Source of the DNA: an uncultured Alteromonadaceae bacterium
GTDB lineage: Bacteria; Pseudomonadota; Gammaproteobacteria; Enterobacterales; Alteromonadaceae
NCBI GenBank assembly: GCA_947501935.1
Contig: CANMXU010000008.1
Location: 1 to 64,000, forward strand
DNA: 64,000 bases
Direction of reading: 5' to 3'
Shown: positions 1 through 9,303 of the stretch, piece after piece
Numbering within the stretch: position 1 is the first letter of the stretch
Layout: each line of letters starts with the position of its first letter
Program-made: the position numbers and the translations under genes
Notes under the pieces: model-generated
What the model saw: only the letters and a program-made list of their open reading frames with translations
Told to the model about the DNA's origin: nothing
The model's database searches: none

Positions 1-198
1 TTTAGCACCGCGTCTACTGCCAGCTTCTTCGATATTTAGAGTGTCAGTGATACGTTTAGCACCGCGTCTACTGCCAGTTTCTTCGATATTTAGAGTGTCA
101 GTGATACGTTTAGCACCGCGTCTACTGCCAGCTTCTTCGATATTTAGAGTGTCAGTGATACGTTTAGCACCGCGTCTACTGCCAGCTTCTTCTATGTC
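1..198. repeat. 54-bp in-frame tandem repeat
   Basis: Three full 54-bp units begin at 1, 55 and 109, and a diverged partial unit begins at 163. The units at 1 and 109 are identical, and the one at 55 differs by one base (position 78). The period is a multiple of three, so copy number can change without breaking the frame. Near-identity at DNA level suggests recent expansion. More copies may lie left of the window. Confidence 0.95.
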
Positions 199-270
199 TA
201 ATGTGTTTACGTCTGCTACTGGAGCAGGAGATGCTGACATTGCGATTGATAAAATTAGTGAACTTAACAT
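1..270 (-). CDS. Secreted 18-residue tandem-repeat protein, C-terminus cut by window edge
   Basis: Reading leftwards from an ATG at 268-270, the frame stays open for 90 codons to the window edge. The first ~19 residues (MLSSLILSIAMSASPAPVA) look like a short signal peptide, although it lacks the usual Lys/Arg at the front. The rest is an 18-residue unit, RITDTLNIEEAGSRRGAK, in three full copies after a first degenerate one (VNTLDIEEAGSRRGAK). The only difference among the full copies is one Ala-to-Thr change. Each unit joins to the next through basic pairs (RR and KR). A good ribosome site (AAGGAAA at 276-282) lies in front, and a sigma-54-like promoter lies further upstream. I do not recognise the family. 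It could be a repeat-bearing precursor peptide, a small adhesin or a nucleic-acid or polyanion binder. The reading frame and repeats are certain; the function is unknown. Confidence 0.8.
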   Translation of the reverse strand, partial: MLSSLILSIAMSASPAPVADVNTLDIEEAGSRRGAKRITDTLNIEEAGSRRGAKRITDTLNIEETGSRRGAKRITDTLNIEEAGSRRGAK

Positions 271-313
271 AATAATTTCCTTGTTGTTTTTAATTATAAT
301 TAACAAGGTTAAT

Positions 314-328
314 GCGAAGAGTGTGCCA
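314..328 (-). promoter_or_regulatory. Sigma-54-like -24/-12 promoter for the repeat protein
   Basis: On the minus strand TTTTGGCAC is followed, with the exact sigma-54 spacing (GG, ten bases, GC), by TCGC. The predicted start of transcription near 303 leaves a leader of about 33 bases before the ATG at 270. The -24 element is excellent; the -12 element has TCGC instead of TTGC. A very similar block precedes the gene at 61055. Confidence 0.5.
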
Positions 329-333
329 AAAGT

Positions 334-359
334 TAAAGGCCTTATATTATAAGGCCTTT
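334..359 (-). terminator. Perfect 13-bp palindrome, likely terminator
   Basis: TAAAGGCCTTATA and its exact complement flank one central base. It sits between the stop of the GGDEF/EAL gene (397) and the promoter of the repeat gene. The U-run after it on the minus strand is short (TTTA, then ACTTTT), so it may be a weak terminator or a protein-binding palindrome just upstream of the sigma-54-like promoter. Confidence 0.5.
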
Positions 360-396
360 AGATAACTTATTGATAGCTGTCAGAATGTTGGCAGGT

Positions 397-3300
397 TTAG
401 CGTTTGCTAAATGACGTAGATTTGTCGGTGATATCATGAGATATCAAATACTTCTTAAAGTCACCTTCAGGTAACGGTTTACTGTATAAGTAGCCTTGCA
501 TTTGTTCACAGCGTAAACCAGCAAGGAAGCTAAGTTGATGATTGGTTTCTACGCCTTCAGCAACCACTTGTAAGTCTAAGTTATGAGCTATGGTTACTAT
601 GGTGGCCACCATGTTCCGACCTTGCTCTGAATGTTCTATGTCGTCGACAAAGGCTTTATCTATTTTTAAGGTATTTAGTGGGAATTTTTTCAAATAGGCT
701 AATGATGAATAACCGGTACCAAAATCATCAAGTGATAAATGAATGCCCATTTTTCTTATTTGCAGCATGGTATCAATGGCTTTTTGCGGTGAGTCCATTA
801 CTGTACCTTCGGTGATCTCTAATTCGAGGTACTTAGCGGGTAAGCGACTTTCAAGTAAAATGTCTTTTATCATTTCAACTAAATTAGGCTGAGTGAACTG
901 TACCGCAGATAAATTAACCGCGATACGACCGTCAAACAACTTAGCATCAACCCATTTTTTCGTGGCAAAACAAGCTTTTCTTAAAACGGTTTCACCAATG
1001 TCAATTATTTGGCCGGTTTCTTCAGATACAGGAATAAAAGTTACAGGACTAATTATGCCTTTATTAGGAGTTTCAAAGCGAACTAAGGCTTCCATACCGG
1101 CAATTTTACCAGTCGTTATTTCAATTTTGGGTTGGTAATAAACTGAAAATAAATCTTCTTTTAGGCCATGGCGTATTAAGTTTTCTATTTGTAAGCGCTT
1201 TACTGCTTTTTTATTCATCGAGTCACTGAAAAATTGATACTTATTACCACCAGAGTCTTTGGCATGATACATGGCGGTATCTGCATTTTTTAATAACTCT
1301 TGCGGGCTAATACCATCTTCTGGATATAGTACGATACCGATACTGCTATATAACACCACTTCCTGATTTTTTAGTTTAAAAGGTTGGGCGATGGTATGTA
1401 ATATTTCTTTCGCTATTGAAGTGATGGTGTGTATATCATTTGTATTTTCAATGATTAAGCTGAACTCATCGCCACCTAACCGGTACACAGTATCTTGTTT
1501 ACGGCCAATAGTTAAAATGCGCTCAGCGACTTTACATAATAAAACGTCACCGACTTCATGGCCCATAGAGTCATTAATTTTTTTAAAGTTATCTAAATCA
1601 AATACTAGAAGCGCATGAGGAACTTTACTTCGTACAAGACGAGTTTGATTTGCTTGAAAATAAGAGCGATTAGGCAAACCTGTTAAGGTATCAGAGCTGG
1701 CCAGTTTACGTAATTCAGCTTCGGTTTCTTTACGTTTAGTTATATCTGAGAATACGCCGACAAAATGCGAGATATTGTTATTCTCGTCACGAATAATATC
1801 AATATTTAGATCGGTTAAGTATTGTTGATTATCACCGCGGTAACTTTCCACCTCGCCATGCCAACTGCCTTTAGTGATCAAGTGTTTTTTTACATTTAGA
1901 GTGAACTGTTCAGAATAACGGGAAAAAGTTAATGGTTTACCTAGCATGCTAGCTTTGGTTTTTTGTGTGATCCTTTGATAGGCTTTATTTACATCGACTA
2001 CAGTAAATTGGCGATTGTAAATAACCACAGCATCAGAGATATTCTCGATACACTTAGCAAATAATTTAAGGCTTTCTTCTGCTTTTTTTATTTGGCTAAT
2101 ATCTTTAAGGGTACCTGTCATTCGAGTCGGTTCATCTTGATCGTTTCGTTCAACAACTTTGCCGCGATCTAATACCCAAATCCATTGATTGTTTTTATTT
2201 CTTACTCGATAGGTGGCTTCAAAATGGTCAGTCTTTTTATCAAAGTGCTCAGCTAAGGCTTGCTGTACTCTGGGAATATCTTGGCTATTAATATTTGTCT
2301 CTTTGTTACCATCTGATTTTTCAGTGCCATTGCGTCGACCATCTTGAGGAAACTCTAATATTCCCCATATATTTGAGCGGTATATGCGACCGGTTTTAAT
2401 ATTCCAATCCCACATTTCATCGCCGCTACCCCATAAAGACAGCTTTAAACGTTCTTCACTTTGTTTTATTTGTAAGTGATATAGCCGTTTATGACGAAGT
2501 TGTTGTAGGAAGTAAGCAACGATCAATAAAAATATCAGGGTGTAAACGAATATCGCGCTATTTGATAACCACCAAGGCGGCAGAATTTGTATATTTATTG
2601 CTCGTGTTTTAATCTCTTGAGGTTGATGAATATCATAAACTTGTACTTCAAAAGTATAATCACCAGAACTTAAGTTGGTATATGTAGCTCTTCGGTTACC
2701 AATACCTGATTCTATCCAATTATTTTCCAAGCCTCTTAAGCGATATTGATAGCGCACTTGTTCGGGTAATTTTGCATTCGGTGAAATAAACTCAATACTA
2801 AAAGGGGACTGAGCATGTTCTAGGGTAATACTGTCAAGTTTATCAAGGCGTTTAGCACCTTCCATTTTACTAGTATTAACTAATAAGTTTGTTTGCACGG
2901 TTTTATTGGCCACTAAGAAGTTAGTAAAGATCGGAGGGCTTAATTTTTGTGAAATTTGTAATACTTTATCTGGTGAAAATTGGTTAAAGCCATAGATTCC
3001 ACCAAAATAAAAATCATTACTTACTTTTAATGCAGAATTGTTAATAAACTCATTATCTGAAAGACCGTAGTTGTTAGCATAGTTTTTTACTTTTTTATTA
3101 TAGGGGTTGATGACACTAATGCTGCGATTAGTGGCAAGCCAAGCGTTATTATTATCATCCAATAAAAGGGCTGTAATGTAATTATTGGTTAAGCCATTTT
3201 GTTCATTGAAAGTGCTAACATGGTTATTCTTTCTATTTATTAAGGTCACGCCTTGGTTGGAAGCCAGCCAAGCCCAGTATTTATTAATAGCTATGGCTTT

Positions 3301-4932
3301 GATATCACCTAGTGGTTCAGTAACGCTTATAGGGATGTTTATGTCACTAAATTTTTGTTTTTTAATATCAAACTGGGACAGGCCACTGTTTTTAGAGCGA
3401 ACCCAAAGGTAATCTGAATTTTCTAAAGTGAGCCCTTGCAGTTTATCATTTTCACTTGTTTTATAACTATAAAACTGCTCTGTACTTGTATTATAACTTG
3501 CTAAATGATTGTCTATATTTATAAACCAAATAATACCTTTATTATAAATAAAAGAGTATGCCCGATTGTAAGATGATCTTTTTTGCCATTCAGTATGAGT
3601 GGCTATGTCTTTAGTTTGGGTATTTATTTGATAGAGGCTATTAGAGAACGACGTTAACCATATATGGTTATTTTCTCCGGCAGAAATATGATCGATATTA
3701 TCTTGCACATCTATAGGTGAGGTTTTTATTTCGCCTGTTTGATCAATATAATTTAATTTCGCATCTTCGGTTGAAAACCATACTTTACCATCGGAAGTTT
3801 TGGTAAAAGCATTGATCATGCTATTTTCAAAATTGTAAAGCTGATGATGAAAATAAGTGCTCACTGGATTAAATACATTTACCCCCTTGCCATAAGTTCC
3901 AAGCCAAAAGCTGCCAGAGCTGTCTTGGTAAATATCCATTATCCAATTTTCAGAAAGGGCTTTCGGGTGGGTTTTACTTTGATGACTAGATATAGAAGCA
4001 GTGTGTAAATCAATAATGTTTAGACCATTTTTTGTACCGATTAGGAATTTTGAACCGGTATATTCTTCGATGCTTCTAATTTTATTCGATAATAAAGCTG
4101 AATTGGTTGATTCTTGGGTGTAGTGCTGGTGAACTTTATAGTCTTTAGTTAGCACATATACGCCATTATCTGTGGCTAACCAGTAATATTGGCCACTTAA
4201 TTCTATATCATTTAAAGTATTAGCGTCTAAAGTTATGTTCCAAGTATTATCATGCTTTAAAGATACTGCAGTGGTGACATCTTTATTTGTTAAAAAAATG
4301 CCATTTTCATAAGTGCCTAACCAAAAGTTGTTTTTTTCATCTTGGAAAATGGTTTTAATTTCGATAAGTTTATTTTCAAAACCACTGATGTGAACTCGTG
4401 TGAACTCATCCTTGTCAGCATTGTATTTATGTAATGAATCTTGGGTTGAAACCCAAATATTGCTGTCAGAGTCTTGGTAGATATTCCAAATAATATTATC
4501 TTTAAGGGAGTTTATATTACCTTCAATGTTTTGATACGTTTTAAAATCATCGTGAATATTGTCATAGCGGCTTAAACCATTTTCGGTGCCGACCCATAAA
4601 GTATTTTGATTATCAATAAATACTTTTCTAATAAAGTTGTCTGCTACTGACTTATTGTTAGTACTATCATGTCGGTATTGGGTGAAATTCTCACCGTCAT
4701 ATTTATTTAAGCCATCTTCAGTGGCGATCCAAATAAAACCATCGGCGTCTTGGGTGATGCTATAAGCATAACTTTGTGACAAACCTTCATTTACAGAAAG
4801 GTGTTTGAATTTTAGTTGTTCTTGATTGGAAAGTGAGGCAAAACTAAGGCATGAAAACAGCGTTAGAAAAAGCACTGCCGCTTTTAATAAAGTGAACTTT
4901 CGTCCTTGAGTTTTTATAAGTGGTAAAAGCAC
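397..4932 (-). CDS. Membrane-bound sensor: periplasmic propeller, Y_Y_Y, two PAS, GGDEF and EAL domains
   Basis: This 1511-residue protein is built to sense a periplasmic signal and control cyclic di-GMP. A signal peptide is followed by repeated propeller blades (for example GFIWIATEDGLNKYDG, NTLWVGTENGLSRYD) to about residue 700, a Y_Y_Y domain to about 785, one membrane helix near 790-812, and two PAS domains (about 826-1070). The GGDEF domain has an intact GGDEF at 1153-1157 and an RxxD inhibitory site (RKQD) at 1144-1147. The EAL domain has EAL at 1281-1283, DDFGTGYSSL and AEGVET. Both enzyme halves keep their signature residues, so it could make, break or switch between the two; sequence alone cannot say which. 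The start is GTG, with AAGG eight bases before it. It stands alone with no response regulator beside it. Confidence 0.93.
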   Translation of the reverse strand: MLLPLIKTQGRKFTLLKAAVLFLTLFSCLSFASLSNQEQLKFKHLSVNEGLSQSYAYSITQDADGFIWIATEDGLNKYDGENFTQYRHDSTNNKSVADNFIRKVFIDNQNTLWVGTENGLSRYDNIHDDFKTYQNIEGNINSLKDNIIWNIYQDSDSNIWVSTQDSLHKYNADKDEFTRVHISGFENKLIEIKTIFQDEKNNFWLGTYENGIFLTNKDVTTAVSLKHDNTWNITLDANTLNDIELSGQYYWLATDNGVYVLTKDYKVHQHYTQESTNSALLSNKIRSIEEYTGSKFLIGTKNGLNIIDLHTASISSHQSKTHPKALSENWIMDIYQDSSGSFWLGTYGKGVNVFNPVSTYFHHQLYNFENSMINAFTKTSDGKVWFSTEDAKLNYIDQTGEIKTSPIDVQDNIDHISAGENNHIWLTSFSNSLYQINTQTKDIATHTEWQKRSSYNRAYSFIYNKGIIWFINIDNHLASYNTSTEQFYSYKTSENDKLQGLTLENSDYLWVRSKNSGLSQFDIKKQKFSDINIPISVTEPLGDIKAIAINKYWAWLASNQGVTLINRKNNHVSTFNEQNGLTNNYITALLLDDNNNAWLATNRSISVINPYNKKVKNYANNYGLSDNEFINNSALKVSNDFYFGGIYGFNQFSPDKVLQISQKLSPPIFTNFLVANKTVQTNLLVNTSKMEGAKRLDKLDSITLEHAQSPFSIEFISPNAKLPEQVRYQYRLRGLENNWIESGIGNRRATYTNLSSGDYTFEVQVYDIHQPQEIKTRAINIQILPPWWLSNSAIFVYTLIFLLIVAYFLQQLRHKRLYHLQIKQSEERLKLSLWGSGDEMWDWNIKTGRIYRSNIWGILEFPQDGRRNGTEKSDGNKETNINSQDIPRVQQALAEHFDKKTDHFEATYRVRNKNNQWIWVLDRGKVVERNDQDEPTRMTGTLKDISQIKKAEESLKLFAKCIENISDAVVIYNRQFTVVDVNKAYQRITQKTKASMLGKPLTFSRYSEQFTLNVKKHLITKGSWHGEVESYRGDNQQYLTDLNIDIIRDENNNISHFVGVFSDITKRKETEAELRKLASSDTLTGLPNRSYFQANQTRLVRSKVPHALLVFDLDNFKKINDSMGHEVGDVLLCKVAERILTIGRKQDTVYRLGGDEFSLIIENTNDIHTITSIAKEILHTIAQPFKLKNQEVVLYSSIGIVLYPEDGISPQELLKNADTAMYHAKDSGGNKYQFFSDSMNKKAVKRLQIENLIRHGLKEDLFSVYYQPKIEITTGKIAGMEALVRFETPNKGIISPVTFIPVSEETGQIIDIGETVLRKACFATKKWVDAKLFDGRIAVNLSAVQFTQPNLVEMIKDILLESRLPAKYLELEITEGTVMDSPQKAIDTMLQIRKMGIHLSLDDFGTGYSSLAYLKKFPLNTLKIDKAFVDDIEHSEQGRNMVATIVTIAHNLDLQVVAEGVETNHQLSFLAGLRCEQMQGYLYSKPLPEGDFKKYLISHDITDKSTSFSKR

Positions 4933-5078
4933 TAAAGCAACCTTGCAACTGGAGAAATATTAATACAAACAGGCATAGGGAAAATTTTAATAATGTTGTT
5001 ATTTTTATTATCTGCCGTCATTAAAAGTGAAGGGGCAGGGTAAGTCAAATACTTTAGCCTATCCCGTTATCGGCAGGT

Positions 5079-7892
5079 TTATAATTTTCTTGTGAAAAAG
5101 TTTGTTATTTCACTAATTTCTGTAATAGATCTTGCTGATTTTTTAAATGCATCACCAGCTTCTTCAGTAGGAAAAGATAATAAATTAATACGGTCAGTTG
5201 TACTTTTCTTTAATAAACTTTGTTCAATAAAAGCTAATACATCGTCTAAGGTCAAAGAGAGTAAAGCATCAATTACTTGTTTTTTATGCGTAAACTTTGT
5301 ATCGCCGTTAGTGATTGCCGCCCAAAACCTCTGGCTTCTAATTCTTAAGCTGGTATCTCTTTCTTGTAATTGTCCAGCTAGGCCTTGTTGCAATTGTTGC
5401 CAGTCTTGCTCGGTCATATCACTCAGTATGGCTTGATAATTGTTGATGAAATCATCCATAGCGACTTTAAGTTCATCAGCACAGGTATGAGGAGATTGAA
5501 TATAAAAAGCAATGCCAGGGTAGCTATGAATAGGTACATAACCAACACCAACTAAATAACCGTATTGCTTTTCAGTGCGCATAATTTGAAAAAATGCTGG
5601 TGATAATAAATGGCTAGTAACTATGGTCTTGGCAATAGTTAAAGGCGATTTATCAGCAAGCGGATAATAAAGTACTGCAGCATGGTCATGCTCAGGTAAA
5701 ACCAAAGGTACGGTGAGTTCGCCTCTACCTGTGGTATCAATTAGTGGTACTTGAACTCGGTTATTGTGTTGGTACTTTCCTTGTAATGCATCAGCGACGG
5801 TTTTGCTCATTGCTAATGCTGTTTCCTGATGCCAATTACCATGGATAAGAATATCGAGTGATACTTGCTGTGAAACTGATTCGGCAAAATGAATGAACTC
5901 TTGGTAGCTGACATTCTTTAGGGCTTGATAAAGAGCTACTGCACTGGGGTTGGTAGGTTGTAGGGTTGAACTTAATACTGAAAATAATTGTGAGATAGAT
6001 TTACTTTGCTCAGCATTTTGCCAATGGTTTAATAACTGCGCTTTTAATAATGAAAAAATATTTTCATCAAAAGAAACGTTATTTAAACTTACTAACAGTT
6101 TTTCGAGTAAATAGCCTTGTTTTTCACTTAATCCAGAAAGCTGTAAACTTAAGCCACCTTGATGAGAATAAATATGATAGTGAATACCTGCCAGCTCTGC
6201 ATCGTAATTATCTTCGGTAATAGCATCACTATAGATATCGACAAATAACCTGGTCATGGCAATGTTGGTTACATTCTTTATAGTAATAGGTGCGTCCATA
6301 CCCACATAAACATAACCTTTGGGTATCTTAAAGGTAGTGTCTTGCTTAAACCAAACGTTAAGGCCATCTTGTTGCTTAATTAATTTAGGCAACTGCGCTG
6401 TAGTTGAGTTTTTCTCTGAGTTTGAAACATCATTGTTATGATCTTGTGGTTCAAGCACTTTCGGATTTTTAACAATATAAGGATTTTTAACCGGTAATGA
6501 TAATTGAGAATAATGCTTAGGGTTTTGCCACTTAGCAAGCACATCTTTGCTTATAGCTTCAACGTGATAAGGCACTTTATACCATTGGCTTACTTGGTCA
6601 TAGCGATTGCTATGGCTAATATGCAGTACGCGCAAATTAGTAGGATTTAACATCGCTAATAAATTTTCAAAATCTGCTCTATTAAAACCTTCCATGACAT
6701 AATCACCAAAAATGTAGTCTTCTTCTGGATAATGCTGCATGTTAATTACTAATTGGCTAACGGTATCAAGCGGAGTCATTTTTTCTTGGTAAGCAAAAGA
6801 TAATGCGGCAATCGCTTGTTTTTCTTCGTAGTAGTGCGATGAAATTGGTTTTGAAGCAATTAACGTCAGATAACTAAATACGATGTTTATCACTTCATTA
6901 ATATGTTGCTCCCCTAATTCTGTTAAAGGAATACTGATATTAAAGTCTTTAAAATTTGAACCATTAATACCAGAGCCAGCGGTTAAGCCTACAGCCCATT
7001 GCTTTTGTTTTAATAAAGACAAAATACTGCCTTTGCCTTCATAACCAAGTAAGTAAGCAATAAGTGACTCTGGTTTTTGGCGATAATATTTATCAATACT
7101 AGGCATAGCAAAGCTTAGTAGTAATTGCCGATCATTTTTAACCGGTTTTATTTGAATAAGTTGTTGTTGGTGCTCGGGTAAATATAAAGGCTCAACTATG
7201 GTTGCAAGCGCTTTATCCGTTGAGCGGATATCCGAAAAATATTCTTGTGCGTAAGTGGATAACTCTTCAAGTGATTGCGGACCTTCAAGCACTAAGGTCA
7301 TATATTGTGCGTAATAAAAGTCTGTAAATAACTGACATAATTCAGCGCGAATGGTTTTGTCGTGATCATCGCCTAAGGTGTCTTTACTACCCACAGAAAA
7401 TTTGGCAAAAGGGTGCTTAGGGTTGATGGTTTCTTTGTGCACGTCGTAAAGTCGTCTAATGTCGTCTTTAAGTTTTAGCTTGAATTCGGCATCAATATTT
7501 TGACGTTCAGACTCAATAAATTTTTGCGATAATAATGGCGCGATAAAAAATTGACTGAACCTATCAAGCGCCTCTTGAAAATTGCTGTGATGAATATCAA
7601 AAAAGAAACAAGTATGCTCGGTTGCTGTCCATGCGTTATTGGTACCACTATTTTGGCTGATGAATTTTTGGTATTCGCTGCCATCAGGGTATTTTTCAGT
7701 ACCGAGAAAAAGCATGTGCTCGAGAAAATGTGCCAAACCTTGCCTGTTTTCAGGATCACTAAAATGCCCAACGTTAACAGCTAACGCAGCGGCTGATTTA
7801 CTGTTTTTTTGATTATGAACTAGCAATACACGCAAGCCATTCGCTAACGTTAATGGTTGGTATTGTTTCTTATCATTTGGGCTTTGTTTCAA
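5079..7892 (-). CDS. M16 family zinc metallopeptidase, insulinase/protease III type
   Basis: 937 residues, the size of pitrilysin (PtrA) and insulin-degrading enzyme. The inverted zinc motif HxxEH is at residues 55-59 (HFLEH) and the third ligand fits E136, 77 residues after the last His, the spacing seen in the family. The middle and C-terminal inactive M16 domains follow. No signal peptide is visible, unlike E. coli PtrA, so it probably acts on peptides in the cytoplasm. The start is TTG: AGGAG stands six to seven bases before it and no in-frame ATG lies nearby. It is transcribed alone, divergent from sixA. The family call is firm; the substrate is unknown. Confidence 0.93.
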   Translation of the reverse strand: MKQSPNDKKQYQPLTLANGLRVLLVHNQKNSKSAAALAVNVGHFSDPENRQGLAHFLEHMLFLGTEKYPDGSEYQKFISQNSGTNNAWTATEHTCFFFDIHHSNFQEALDRFSQFFIAPLLSQKFIESERQNIDAEFKLKLKDDIRRLYDVHKETINPKHPFAKFSVGSKDTLGDDHDKTIRAELCQLFTDFYYAQYMTLVLEGPQSLEELSTYAQEYFSDIRSTDKALATIVEPLYLPEHQQQLIQIKPVKNDRQLLLSFAMPSIDKYYRQKPESLIAYLLGYEGKGSILSLLKQKQWAVGLTAGSGINGSNFKDFNISIPLTELGEQHINEVINIVFSYLTLIASKPISSHYYEEKQAIAALSFAYQEKMTPLDTVSQLVINMQHYPEEDYIFGDYVMEGFNRADFENLLAMLNPTNLRVLHISHSNRYDQVSQWYKVPYHVEAISKDVLAKWQNPKHYSQLSLPVKNPYIVKNPKVLEPQDHNNDVSNSEKNSTTAQLPKLIKQQDGLNVWFKQDTTFKIPKGYVYVGMDAPITIKNVTNIAMTRLFVDIYSDAITEDNYDAELAGIHYHIYSHQGGLSLQLSGLSEKQGYLLEKLLVSLNNVSFDENIFSLLKAQLLNHWQNAEQSKSISQLFSVLSSTLQPTNPSAVALYQALKNVSYQEFIHFAESVSQQVSLDILIHGNWHQETALAMSKTVADALQGKYQHNNRVQVPLIDTTGRGELTVPLVLPEHDHAAVLYYPLADKSPLTIAKTIVTSHLLSPAFFQIMRTEKQYGYLVGVGYVPIHSYPGIAFYIQSPHTCADELKVAMDDFINNYQAILSDMTEQDWQQLQQGLAGQLQERDTSLRIRSQRFWAAITNGDTKFTHKKQVIDALLSLTLDDVLAFIEQSLLKKSTTDRINLLSFPTEEAGDAFKKSARSITEISEITNFFTRKL

Positions 7893-8060
7893 TTAGAGCT
7901 CCTGTTGTTCACACGGCACAATTAAAGCAGAAAATTGAAAAAGGTGTGTTTTTAATTAATTAGTTTGGCATTAACTTTCATAAGCATAGCCTTTAAATTA
8001 CCTTAAGGAATATCTTGAGTCCATTTTATTCTTAAGTGAGGTTATTTTTTTATAATCATT

Positions 8061-8069
8061 TGCTATACA
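8061..8069 (+). promoter_or_regulatory. Extended -10 promoter for sixA
   Basis: TGCTATACA is an extended -10 element (TGn plus TATACA) about 40 bases before the sixA ATG. The same TTTGCTATAC core occurs before ybeL (32928) and cspA (59622). No good -35 is present. A TATAAT at 8051-8056 is an alternative. Confidence 0.4.
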
Positions 8070-8111
8070 CTATGCGAAAACTTAATACGTTCAGAATCTT
8101 TGGTGAGTTAA

Positions 8112-8588
8112 ATGCAGCTTTTTATTATGCGTCATGGTCATGCTTCTCATGTTGGTGCCACTGATGCGCAGCGTCCGTTAACGGAACAAGGAAAGCTGGA
8201 AGCTTGTTTAATGGCCAAGTGGCTAGATAAAACAGCCCCAGAACTTGAGCAAGTTTTTGTTAGCCCCTATAAAAGAGCGCAGCAAACCGCTCATTCGGTG
8301 CTAGCGAACCTCAATGCAAGCCCAGTTTCAACAACACTTAATTTTATTACTCCTGAAGGCTCAGCTCGAGAGTTTCATGATTATCTAGACGGTGTATGTA
8401 ATGTTGAAAAAATCAATAGTTTGCTAATTGTATCGCATATGCCTTTGGTGAGTTTTTTAGTGGAAGAGCTGACCATAGAAAGAAACGCTCCTATATTTCA
8501 AACCGCAGCCATTGCCCAGATAGATTACGACTTAAAAAGGATGAAAGGGCAGTTAGTTCAATTGATTGCGCCTGCTGATATTTGCTAG
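8112..8588 (+). CDS. sixA: Phosphohistidine phosphatase SixA
   Basis: 158 residues of the histidine phosphatase superfamily. The catalytic RHG is at the N-terminus (FIMRHGHASH) and the second histidine lies in IVSHMPLVSFL, the SixA arrangement. In E. coli SixA removes phosphate from histidines of the nitrogen phosphotransferase system and from ArcB. It is a cytoplasmic single-domain protein of normal length. The start ATG has GGTGAG upstream. It is convergent with smrB, with 17 bases between the stops. Confidence 0.92.
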   Translation: MQLFIMRHGHASHVGATDAQRPLTEQGKLEACLMAKWLDKTAPELEQVFVSPYKRAQQTAHSVLANLNASPVSTTLNFITPEGSAREFHDYLDGVCNVEKINSLLIVSHMPLVSFLVEELTIERNAPIFQTAAIAQIDYDLKRMKGQLVQLIAPADIC

Positions 8589-8605
8589 TAGTTAATTTTT
8601 ATCAG

Positions 8606-9154
8606 CTAAAAGTTATTACTGGCAAATTTATCTTTTAATTCTACTAACGCCAAAATCGCACCGTTACCACCCCATTCAAGCGGCGCTTGATGAAAAGCCA
8701 TAATATCAGGATGTTGCACTAACCAGTGTGGCACTTTATTTTTTAATATTCTTGAGCCTAAGCCATGAATAATGCAAATACAGTGCGCATGTTCTTTTTG
8801 GCAAGCAAACAGCAACGCGGCCAGTTCTAACTTGGCTTGCTGTTGGTCGAGGCCATGTAAATCTAAAATTAAATCTGGAGCATATTCTCCGCGTCTTAAC
8901 CTTTTTGCTAGAAAGCTATCTGTGCCTTCACGTACATATTTAACCGGACCTTGCTGATTTAGGTTGGGCTCAAACTCATCAGAAAAATAAAAACTGGCAT
9001 TTTGTTTTGCAGCTTTATCTTTACCAAGCAGTACTTTTTTCTTGGTGATCTTTTTACTTGCAAGCACCGTATCTTGCACTATAGGTTTTACTTTACCAAT
9101 GGCGTCTTTAAATAACTGTTTTTCTTGGCTGCTGAGCGCATCTTTAAATTTCAT
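8606..9154 (-). CDS. smrB: Smr-domain endonuclease SmrB (ribosome rescue)
   Basis: 182 residues with a basic N-terminal arm and a C-terminal Smr domain (about residues 95-178). It carries the DLHG motif (ILDLHGLDQQQA), the IIHGLG motif and the GGNGAI loop. E. coli SmrB (YfcN) cuts mRNA between collided ribosomes, and its gene likewise neighbours prmB and aroC, which supports orthology. It is divergent from prmB, with 149 bases between the starts. Length and order fit the YfcN branch rather than MutS2-type Smr proteins. Confidence 0.9.
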   Translation of the reverse strand: MKFKDALSSQEKQLFKDAIGKVKPIVQDTVLASKKITKKKVLLGKDKAAKQNASFYFSDEFEPNLNQQGPVKYVREGTDSFLAKRLRRGEYAPDLILDLHGLDQQQAKLELAALLFACQKEHAHCICIIHGLGSRILKNKVPHWLVQHPDIMAFHQAPLEWGGNGAILALVELKDKFASNNF

Positions 9155-9303
9155 TTGCCAAGTATAACGATAAGCGCATTGAAGTTACAGTTTCTAAGGC
9201 TGTTAGAGATATTAAGCTTTAAAATAATCGACAATTTCAATAACGCCTATGGCGTAATCAATGATAAAATTTGCCAACTATGTGTTAATAAGTAGGAATA
9301 ACG

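Noticed and set aside
1..198. Direct repeats suggesting a CRISPR array
   Set aside because: The 54-bp units are contiguous with no variable spacers and lie in frame within an open reading frame.
41..352. Plus-strand open frame of 103 codons over the repeats
   Set aside because: It is the antisense of the minus-strand repeat gene, has no ribosome site, and its repetitive sequence only mirrors the 54-bp units.
5092..5436. Open frame antisense to the M16 protease gene
   Set aside because: No domain, no ribosome site, and it lies wholly within a well-supported gene on the other strand.
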